Of a stretch of 7,975 bases of DNA, positions 1 to 5,958 are shown in pieces (position 1 is the stretch's first letter; every line of letters starts with the position of its first letter). Position numbers and translations under genes: made by a program. Origin of the DNA: Thermoplasmata archaeon. Lineage in GTDB: Archaea > Thermoplasmatota > Thermoplasmata > JAGHBH01. The stretch lies in contig DAOVJP010000053.1 of assembly GCA_030673205.1 (NCBI GenBank), forward strand, positions 1-7,975. The letters are read 5' to 3'. The notes under the pieces were generated by a model. It saw nothing but the letters and a program-made list of their open reading frames with translations. It ran no database searches and was not told where the DNA came from.

Positions 1-1
1 T

Positions 2-2254
2 ACTGGCGTGGCCATGAATGCTGTGGCTGCGCCCTTCAACAATCCTGTCGAGGATGTTACAGTGGATATCGATGTTTCCGGCTGGACAGTTGGAACTTAC
101 ACGCTCTATGTGCACGGTCGGGACAGCGTGGGCAACTGGGGCACCACAATATCGACCACGTTGGATGTGACAGCAACCGCCGATATCATTCCACCTCAGG
201 TTGTCAGCAACGACCCAGCGAACGGGGCTGGAGGCGCGGTCGTCTCCTCCAACATCGTCATTGTTTTCAACGAGGAAATGAACCAGGCCAACACTGAGGG
301 GGCGTTCGAGATAGTCCCTGCGGTGACCGGTACCTTCTCCTGGAACGTGGGTGGAGATACGCTGACCTTCAACCCTGACGCAGATCTGGACTATGCAACA
401 GCATACACGATCACTATCCACACCACCGCCACCGATCTGGCAGGGAACACGCTGGACGGCGACAAGGACGGCAACTCGGAGGCCGACAACAAGGACAAGT
501 GGGTGTTCTCCTTCAATACAGAGGCAATGCCAACCCCGCCACAGGTTGTCAGCCACACCCCCACCAGTGGCGCAACGGATGTGCCCCTTTCTTCCAACAT
601 CGTCATAACCTTCAGCGAGGAGATGAACCAAGCCTCCGTGGAGAGCTATTTCTCCATATCTCCCTCCGTGGCAGGCGCGTTCTCCTGGAACGTGGGTGGA
701 GATACACTGACCTTCAACCCAAGCAGCGACCTAGACTATGGCACCCAGTACACTGTGACCATAGACGGTTTGGCGGAGGACTTGGAAGGAGAGACGCTGG
801 ACGGGGACAAGGACGGCACGAGCGAGGGCAGCCCCACAGACGACTATCAATTCTCATTCGACACGGAACTGCCGCCACCGCCGCAGGTAACAGCCAACTC
901 GCCCACTGGAACAAGCGTCGACGTGAACTCGGCAATTATCATCACCTTCAACATGGCCATGCACAAGGATGCGGATGGAAAGGCGCCATGGGAGGCGGGC
1001 AGCGTGGAAGAGGCCATCAGCCTGTCCAACGGATGGGGCGCGGGAGATTTCACCCTAAGCTGGAACGGCGCCGTGGACCAGTTAACACTCACCCCAAAGA
1101 ACCCATTCCCCGGCAGCACCACCATAACCGTAACGATCGCGGGAACGGCACAGGACTCCACAGCCACCCAGACCCTGGACGGAGACAAGGATGGCACGAG
1201 CGAGGGTAGCCCCACGGACGACCACGACTGGAGCTTCACCACCGGCGGAGGCGGAGGGTCGCCACCTCAGGTGATCGAGCCAACCACGCCCTCCAACGGT
1301 GCCAGTGGCGTAGCCAAGAACACCAACATCGTCATAGAGTTCACAGAAGCCATGAACGAAGCCTCCGTGGAGTCATACTTCTCCATCAGCCCAGCGGCCG
1401 CAGGGGCGTTCTCGTGGAACCCGGGCAGCACGATATTGACCTTCAACCCCAACCCTGACCTGGCAACGAACACACTATATACCATAACGATCGACGGCTT
1501 GGCCGAGGACCAACAGGCAGAGACCCTGGATGGGGACAAGGATGGCTCCAGCGAGGGCAGCCCAACCGATGATCATGAATTCACGTTCACCACAGAGGTA
1601 GGCTCTGTGAACAAATACGCAGTATGTGTAGGAATAGACAAGCACGATGACGGGAGCACTTGTGTATATGCGGATAACGACGGCCAAGACTGGACAACCC
1701 ACCTGACAGGCGAGGGATATTCGGTCACCAAACGACTCAACACCGCGGCGGACAAGGCCGTTATCCTGGGCGACATAGCGGACATGGACACAAGCGAGAA
1801 TGCCGGGGACTATTGTGCTTTCACCTTCGCAGGCCACGGTGGGATATCCAATCCCACGGCATATATCGTCTGTGCAGACTATGCGGGCACATGGGGTACG
1901 GTCATATCGGATGCCGAACTTCAAAGCGCATTCTCCGGTTTCAGCAGCACACACATATTCATATTCCTCGACAGCTGCCACAGCGGAGGCATGAACGAGG
2001 TTGCGGCGTCCGGAAGGCTTTTCATCTCAGCTTGTACAGGCACCCAAAGCTCATATGGTGGGGACAGCAGCATGCAGAATGGCGTATGGACATGGTTCTT
2101 CTTGGAAGACGGTATCCAGACACAGGGACTCACCGTAATGGAAAGCTGTTTCAGCTATGCTGTACCCGAAGCAAAGAGCTGGCTTTCGGCGAACTATGGT
2201 GTGACCATGGACCCCCAGATGAGCGACCAATATGCCGGAGACTTCATCCTCTAG
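2..2254 (+). CDS. Secreted multi-Ig-domain protein with C-terminal caspase-like (C14) peptidase, 5' partial
   Basis: The frame is open to the left edge, so the N-terminus, including any signal peptide, is missing. Residues here count from the GTG at base 8. Residues 1-56 are the tail of a beta-sandwich domain (YTLYVHGRDSVGNWG). Four SbsA-type Ig-like (Big_5) domains follow at about 60-172, 177-286, 291-411 and 419-529, each with a PPQV opening, an 'NIVI.F.E.MN' strand and a closing loop LDGDKDG. A GGGGGS linker separates domains 3 and 4. Residues 535-748 form a caspase-fold peptidase: YAVCVGID first strand, FAGHGG with catalytic His610, and IFLDSCHSGG with nucleophile Cys657, then FISACTGTQSSYGG, typical of the substrate-pocket side. 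The family cleaves peptides with a Cys-His dyad. The Ig array implies action outside the cell. No C-terminal membrane anchor is seen; it ends in TAG, overlapping the convergent propeller gene by 11 bases. Substrate unknown. Confidence 0.9.
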   Translation, partial: TGVAMNAVAAPFNNPVEDVTVDIDVSGWTVGTYTLYVHGRDSVGNWGTTISTTLDVTATADIIPPQVVSNDPANGAGGAVVSSNIVIVFNEEMNQANTEGAFEIVPAVTGTFSWNVGGDTLTFNPDADLDYATAYTITIHTTATDLAGNTLDGDKDGNSEADNKDKWVFSFNTEAMPTPPQVVSHTPTSGATDVPLSSNIVITFSEEMNQASVESYFSISPSVAGAFSWNVGGDTLTFNPSSDLDYGTQYTVTIDGLAEDLEGETLDGDKDGTSEGSPTDDYQFSFDTELPPPPQVTANSPTGTSVDVNSAIIITFNMAMHKDADGKAPWEAGSVEEAISLSNGWGAGDFTLSWNGAVDQLTLTPKNPFPGSTTITVTIAGTAQDSTATQTLDGDKDGTSEGSPTDDHDWSFTTGGGGGSPPQVIEPTTPSNGASGVAKNTNIVIEFTEAMNEASVESYFSISPAAAGAFSWNPGSTILTFNPNPDLATNTLYTITIDGLAEDQQAETLDGDKDGSSEGSPTDDHEFTFTTEVGSVNKYAVCVGIDKHDDGSTCVYADNDGQDWTTHLTGEGYSVTKRLNTAADKAVILGDIADMDTSENAGDYCAFTFAGHGGISNPTAYIVCADYAGTWGTVISDAELQSAFSGFSSTHIFIFLDSCHSGGMNEVAASGRLFISACTGTQSSYGGDSSMQNGVWTWFFLEDGIQTQGLTVMESCFSYAVPEAKSWLSANYGVTMDPQMSDQYAGDFIL
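335..720 (+). repeat. Near-identical 41-base segments in Ig domains 1 and 2
   Basis: Bases 335-375 and 680-720 match at 40 of 41 positions (only 361 g versus 706 a differs). They encode the same strand pair, FSWNVGGDTLTFNP, in two neighbouring Ig domains. The flanking domain sequence is clearly more diverged, so this patch points to recent duplication or gene conversion inside the gene. Domain 4 has a looser version of the same segment (FSWNPGSTILTFNP). Confidence 0.85.
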
Positions 2255-3617
2255 AGGAACGGGATCTTGAGCTCCACAGCACCCACGCCACCAGCGCCGA
2301 TGCGAGGAGCCCCACCATAACTATCAAAAGGTGGTTCTGTTCCTCTCTCGTCTCCTCTGTGAAAGATATGGAGCGTCCCATGATCCAACTGTCATAATCG
2401 GAGCTCAATGAGAGCGATGTGTTCGTTTCCCACACCACCCAAAAAGCACCATCAAAGCTGCAAATGGCCACGGGATCCCTGAGCAGTTCGCCTCCATCGT
2501 TCCGTTCATCATCACCCGGGGATATCTCCACTATTGGGCCCCATCTTTCTTCATCGAGCCACCTGGCCACCACATCAGTATCGGTCCCTGAGCTTATCCC
2601 GGAGTCCGTGGTCTGCCATGCGATAACGAGCCGTTCCGTGGAAGATGACATTCTGGGCCAAAAGTCATCGCCCACATCCCCGGGGGTCAGTTCGAACACC
2701 TCTTCGTTCCAAACCGCTTCGTCACACCATCTCATGACTATGTCCCAGTCCTCTCCGCTGCTGAGGCCTGCATCGTTCGTCCTCCATGCGACATAGAGTT
2801 TTCCATTGAAGGTGCAGACCTCTGGCAGATCGTCCTCTCCCGTGTTGTTCGTTAACATTACTAGGTGTTGGCTCCACGTTCCTTCGCTCATCTTCTTCGC
2901 CACTATCTCGCTATCTTCGCTGGGAGAGATATCAGGGTCATAGGTCGCCCATATCAACCATAATATGCCCCCGGCAGATGCTATCCTGGGAGACCAGTTC
3001 TCTGTCAGATCCTGGCTCGGTCTCTCTATTGAGCTCCATGTCTCGCCGTTGAAACTCCTGCACATTATGATCTCGGTGCTGTTCTTCTCGTCCCAGCCCT
3101 GCCATGTGACATGCAGATGTTTGTCGTGAACGATCATTTGGGGATCGTGGTCGGGGTATTCATCACTCTCGAGGGTGATCTCGGTCACTAGCCCCCAAAC
3201 CTCGCCATCAAAAGACCGGATGACCAGGTCGTCGTCGGTGCCATCCGATATGGATGGATCGTTTGTCTGCCAGACAACGTACAGCTTGTTCTGGAATATG
3301 GCGGAACAGGGCGAGAAATCAGAGCCCGTGTCATCGGATGTGAAGACCATGCTTGGACCCCATGAATCCCCCTTGTATTGCTTGTACAAGATATCGTGAT
3401 CAACTCCCGGGGCCTGGAGCGGATCATTCGTGGACCAAAAGAGATAGAGATCATCATCGTATGTCACCAGATGGAGGGAGGCGTCCCGACCATAGTTAGC
3501 CGTGGGCGTGAGGTTCTGGGTGGAGGAGAGAGAATGCCCTGATCCGGAGTCCACAACACCGGCTAGACTCGGAAAAAGGACCAAGGCCAATAACATTATG
3601 CTTGCGGTTCTTCGCAT
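2244..3617 (-). CDS. Membrane-anchored extracellular seven-bladed beta-propeller protein
   Basis: A 457-residue protein from the ATG at 3617; a TTG directly before it at 3620 is also in frame. Residues 1-20 (MRRTASIMLLALVLFPSLAG) form a signal peptide. Seven repeats of about 50-60 residues begin at about 57, 112, 168, 219, 274, 330 and 392, each opening with a hydrophobic strand ending in W (LYLFW, LYVVW, LHVTW, LWLIW, LYVAW, LVIAW, FWVVW). An acidic loop such as TNDPSISDGTDDD usually follows. The N-terminal strand before repeat 1 would complete the last blade, as in closed propellers. Residues 429-448 are a membrane helix, followed by a short basic tail, SSRSRSSRG, presumably cytoplasmic. 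So the propeller should lie outside, tethered to the membrane. No catalytic residues are recognised and sialidase Asp-boxes are not clear; binding is the likeliest role. It converges with the caspase-like gene. Confidence 0.8.
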   Translation of the reverse strand: MRRTASIMLLALVLFPSLAGVVDSGSGHSLSSTQNLTPTANYGRDASLHLVTYDDDLYLFWSTNDPLQAPGVDHDILYKQYKGDSWGPSMVFTSDDTGSDFSPCSAIFQNKLYVVWQTNDPSISDGTDDDLVIRSFDGEVWGLVTEITLESDEYPDHDPQMIVHDKHLHVTWQGWDEKNSTEIIMCRSFNGETWSSIERPSQDLTENWSPRIASAGGILWLIWATYDPDISPSEDSEIVAKKMSEGTWSQHLVMLTNNTGEDDLPEVCTFNGKLYVAWRTNDAGLSSGEDWDIVMRWCDEAVWNEEVFELTPGDVGDDFWPRMSSSTERLVIAWQTTDSGISSGTDTDVVARWLDEERWGPIVEISPGDDERNDGGELLRDPVAICSFDGAFWVVWETNTSLSLSSDYDSWIMGRSISFTEETREEQNHLLIVMVGLLASALVAWVLWSSRSRSSRG

Positions 3618-3634
3618 CAAGCCTCTGATGCGAA
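3611..3634. promoter_or_regulatory. Perfect 9+9-base inverted repeat at the propeller gene start (candidate operator)
   Basis: TTCGCATCA (3611-3619) and its exact reverse complement TGATGCGAA (3626-3634) flank six bases. On the minus strand the dyad lies between the TATA-like box and the start codon and covers the ATG at 3617. If the transcript starts at or near that ATG, it spans roughly -17 to +7, where a repressor would block initiation. Only one arm would then be transcribed, so a DNA operator fits better than an RNA hairpin. Confidence 0.6.
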
Positions 3635-3641
3635 CCAGGGG

Positions 3642-3647
3642 TATAAA
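3642..3647 (-). promoter_or_regulatory. TATA box of the propeller gene, leaderless spacing
   Basis: On the minus strand the sequence reads CTTTATACCC. The TTTATA core is centred 27.5 bases before the ATG at 3617, the archaeal TATA-to-start distance for a leaderless mRNA. The same spacing recurs at other genes in the window. Confidence 0.6.
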
Positions 3648-3654
3648 GAGTTTC

Positions 3655-3679
3655 GCGGGTAGGAACGCTGGTTTCCCGC
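3655..3679. repeat. Small GCGGG/CCCGC inverted repeat in the 158-base intergenic gap
   Basis: GCGGG (3655-3659) and CCCGC (3675-3679) are perfect complements, with a possible inner AAC/GTT pairing. It lies just upstream of the propeller TATA box and downstream of the Cys-rich gene. It could be an RNA hairpin at the end of the upstream transcript or a protein-binding site; no T-run follows it, so I do not call a terminator. Confidence 0.3.
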
Positions 3680-3709
3680 AATCTATCTATTGTTCAATAT
3701 GGGAGGAGG

Positions 3710-3733
3710 GCAAGCGCCATTGCAAGCGCCTTT
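3710..3733. repeat. Two tandem 12-base direct repeats
   Basis: GCAAGCGCCATT (3710-3721) is followed directly by GCAAGCGCCTTT (3722-3733); 11 of 12 bases match. The pair lies between the end of the Cys-rich gene and the propeller promoter, about 65 bases upstream of that TATA box. A direct-repeat regulator site or simple slippage duplication are both possible. Confidence 0.45.
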
Positions 3734-3775
3734 TGTATCATTGCTGGAGATGTGAGAGATGTGCAAGGGCAGTTC

Positions 3776-4639
3776 TCATTGCTTCAGCCGATCAAGGAGG
3801 CGAATAGCCCCCTCAAGCGAGGCGTTGGCCACGACGGTGAGTTCGTTATAGGGCTCCACTACCTGTTCGTCCCCGTTCTTCAACCCCTTCTCTATCGCTC
3901 CGGCGCATATTGGGGCGCAGAGGATGTCTCTCCTTTTCATGTATCCTACGAGCCTCTGTCCCTCCATGGTCTCCACGGCCAACATGTCGTTATCGCCGAA
4001 GAACGGGGGCATATCTTCCCACCTTCTCTCCTGCCATCCCATTTCCATGCGGCCTTGAGCCAGGTCTGCCCTCAACCCTATCGAGCCGCAGAAGCTCCCC
4101 TGTCCCCACACAGGCTCGCTTAAAACCCGTTGGCTGTCATACCCGCTCTCTATGCATATGCGTCGAAAAGCATCTCCCAGCGCGGTGTCCTTGTGTTCTC
4201 CCGCATCCAGAAAGAACAGCACGGAGCAGGCCTCGGCCATCTCCCCTTCCAACGAGCCTATGAATGCCAGATCGGTGGTCACCGCCACACCCTTGTATGT
4301 GCCGTCGGCGAAGGAAGAGCTCAGATAGCTGGTGTTGGACGTGTAATGGCCTCCCATTCTGCTGTTCGCGGGACATAGGCCCATGATATCCCCATCCACG
4401 AGTTTGCCCTCATTCCTTCAGGATGTTCGGATCAAGAACGTCCTCTCCTCCTCCAGTCCGGCACAATATCTTATGAGGCCGCAAAGGCTGGTGAGCTTTT
4501 TTGCCTCGCCGTTAGCTTCCCGCCATCCACGCACCTTGGCCATGGATGTGATCTTGTTGAGGTCGTGGCAGGGTATGACCACCACGGGCCTCATTTCGGG
4601 AACGGAATGGAATTTGGCCGTAAGCTCCTCTGCGCTCAT
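3776..4639 (-). pseudogene. Cys-rich protein of uncertain family (faintly DUF169-like), interrupted by an in-frame TGA
   Basis: From the ATG at 4639 the frame runs 73 codons, meets TGA at 4420-4418, then stays open in the same frame for 213 more codons to a TGA at 3778-3776. The ATG has a TATA box 27.5 bases upstream. Part 1 contains RPVVVIPCHD and SLCGLIRYCAG; part 2 contains GLCPANSRMGGHY, FLDAGE, SFCGSIG and ILCAPICAG. At least ten cysteines suggest metal or redox chemistry. The layout 'LC..IRY....ERTFLI..(gap)..LCPAN...GG' recalls DUF169, but the match is weak. Readings: one 287-residue gene with a nonsense mutation or base error; readthrough or selenocysteine at codon 74; or two cistrons, the second starting at GTG 4399 behind GAGGG seven bases upstream. 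The first seems likeliest because no stop other than this TGA breaks the frame and the first 73 residues alone make no obvious domain. No membrane segment seen. Confidence 0.55.
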
Positions 4640-4662
4640 GGGCACACAAGTATCCCAACAGA

Positions 4663-4671
4663 TATTTAAAT
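4663..4671. promoter_or_regulatory. Symmetrical TATA element shared by two divergent genes
   Basis: The core ATTTAAAT (4664-4671) is its own reverse complement. Read on minus, TTTAAATA (4670-4663) is centred 27.5 bases before the ATG at 4639. Read on plus, the core centre is 25.5 bases before the ATG at 4693. Both fit leaderless archaeal transcripts, and the two start codons are only 54 bases apart, so one TATA box may be used in both directions. No second good TATA candidate lies between the genes. Confidence 0.65.
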
Positions 4672-4692
4672 CGGTTGCCTGATGAGCATGCA

Positions 4693-5865
4693 ATGCCAAC
4701 AAGACCGAGAGAGAGTTCAAGGCGCAACCAGAGGCAATACCCAAGAGAAGGTATAAGGCAGGGCCCGCGACATGACCAGGGGCATGGAACGGAGCGCAGG
4801 TCGAGACATAGGTCGCAGGACAGGCTGTTTTCTCGTCTCAAGAGATACGGCCAGCTGGGCAGGATATTCTCCGCCATGCTGACCGCGGGAATAGCCATGG
4901 TGGGCGCCTATTCCGTCGGGCACATCCTGTCATGGGAGGAGTTCCTGGTGTTCATGTGGCTCGGGTTCTGGTTCCACTCCTTCGGAGGGGCTTACAACGA
5001 GATATGCGACTACAAACTGGATTCCATGGTGGTGGAATTGAAGGACAAGCCCATCGTATCCGGAGCGGTAAGCATGAGCCAGGCCATAGCATTCACCCTC
5101 GTGACGGTATTCGCGGGCCTTATCGTGCTCGCCTTCTATTTCCCATACACATGGGCCATAGTGTTCTGGTCCCTCTCGTACATATGGGCGGGACACTATG
5201 ATGCCAAAGGGAAGTACACCGCCTACTTTTTCGAGCTGTCCCTCGGCTTCACTTTCTTCTTCTGGGCACTGTTCGGGGCCGCCGCAGCCAGGCCGGACTT
5301 CTTTGGCTCCCTCACAATGAACACCATCGCTGTGGCGCTGGTGATATTCTGCTTCGCGGTGTACATCAACTGGGGTAATGCGATGAAGGACGCCCCCACG
5401 GATAGGAAGCTACGGGTGCCGACCAGGGCCGTCGTATGGGGTTACAGGCACAAACAGAGGTTGAGAATGTCCAGCCCCCATATCCTCTATGCGTTCTTCA
5501 TAAAGTTCTGGGTCTTGCTCGCCTTCTCCCTCCCAATACTGTTCAGCCGTCTCCTTTCTTCCCCCCTTCCAATCCTCTCCGGCCCCCCCGTCCTCCTTGG
5601 TCTGGACCTCTATTCTCTGTTCTTCTTCGCCTTCGTCGTCCCGACACAACTGGCAATAGTGGTGAGAGCCCGAGGAAGGCACGACCGCGCTTGGTGGACC
5701 AACTACATCGTCATGGACATGTTCCTGACATGGCTGGCCTTTGCCTTCATGGCCGTCATGGTCGTGGGCGTGTGGTGGAGCGCCTTCCTTTTCCTCCTCC
5801 CTCTTCTCTGGTTCGCAGGCACCACCACCGCCATATATGGTAGGCCAATGCGCGTGGGGCTGTGA
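4693..5865 (+). CDS. UbiA-family membrane prenyltransferase with an Arg-rich N-terminal extension
   Basis: UbiA enzymes transfer a prenyl chain from its diphosphate to an acceptor in the membrane, using two Asp motifs that bind Mg-diphosphate. In this 390-residue protein (from ATG 4693; an in-frame TTG lies at 4675), motif 1 is NEICDYKLD (N102, D106, D110), followed by the family's KPIVSG. Motif 2 is KDAPTDR (D233, D237) with a following VPTRAV, as in active members. About eight or nine hydrophobic segments lie between about residue 58 and the end. The ATG is chosen for its TATA spacing; no ATG, GTG or TTG start follows before the first membrane segment. Residues 1-51 are polar with about 15 arginines (RPRESSRRNQR, TERRSRHRSQDR), unusual for the family. 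The acceptor cannot be told: archaeal lipid (DGGGP synthase-like), quinone or heme prenylation are options. It converges on a paralogue. Confidence 0.85.
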   Translation: MPTRPRESSRRNQRQYPREGIRQGPRHDQGHGTERRSRHRSQDRLFSRLKRYGQLGRIFSAMLTAGIAMVGAYSVGHILSWEEFLVFMWLGFWFHSFGGAYNEICDYKLDSMVVELKDKPIVSGAVSMSQAIAFTLVTVFAGLIVLAFYFPYTWAIVFWSLSYIWAGHYDAKGKYTAYFFELSLGFTFFFWALFGAAAARPDFFGSLTMNTIAVALVIFCFAVYINWGNAMKDAPTDRKLRVPTRAVVWGYRHKQRLRMSSPHILYAFFIKFWVLLAFSLPILFSRLLSSPLPILSGPPVLLGLDLYSLFFFAFVVPTQLAIVVRARGRHDRAWWTNYIVMDMFLTWLAFAFMAVMVVGVWWSAFLFLLPLLWFAGTTTAIYGRPMRVGL

Positions 5866-5958
5866 GTTTTGTCGAAGGCGCCTGACGGTAATTCGATGGC
5901 AAGCCAATGCGTGTTGGATCGTGGGCAAAGCGGAAAGAATAGCCCTATATCGTGGGCA
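5837..5958. repeat. Degenerate duplicated gene-end sequence between the two UbiA genes
   Basis: Bases 5837-5866 (the end of the plus-strand UbiA gene, coding YGRPMRVGL and stop) recur imperfectly at 5896-5925, about 22 of 30 bases matching, including an exact gccaatgcg. A second exact ten-base repeat, atcgtgggca, occurs at 5918-5927 and 5949-5958, the latter inside the 3' end of the minus-strand UbiA gene. The 79-base gap is thus partly built from copies of both gene ends. The 59-base offset is not a multiple of three, so this is not extended coding sequence. Confidence 0.45.

Noticed and set aside
335..720. Repeats as a CRISPR array
   Set aside because: The repeats are in-frame coding segments of Ig domains spaced about 345 bases apart, not short regular repeats with spacers.
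499..1209. Long plus-strand open frame inside the Ig-domain gene
   Set aside because: Its product is rich in R, H, G and P with no domain pattern; it is an out-of-frame reading of the Ig repeats, whose own frame has clear repeated domains.
450..1590. DGDKDG loops as dockerin repeats
   Set aside because: Dockerins have paired 22-residue EF-type repeats with helices; here each loop ends a separate beta-sandwich domain about 115 residues apart.
1475..1981. 168-codon minus-strand open frame opposite the peptidase domain
   Set aside because: It lies opposite the conserved His/Cys region, has no recognisable domain or promoter, and the plus strand explains the sequence fully.
3655..3679. Hairpin as an archaeal SECIS element supporting selenocysteine at the in-frame TGA
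   Set aside because: The stem is only five pairs with a weak upper stem, I could not fit the archaeal SECIS internal-loop pattern, and it lies beyond 95 bases of 3' sequence near another promoter.
5410..5928. 172-codon minus-strand open frame opposite the plus-strand UbiA gene
   Set aside because: Low-complexity E/G/H-rich product antisense to membrane helices, as expected of a shadow frame.
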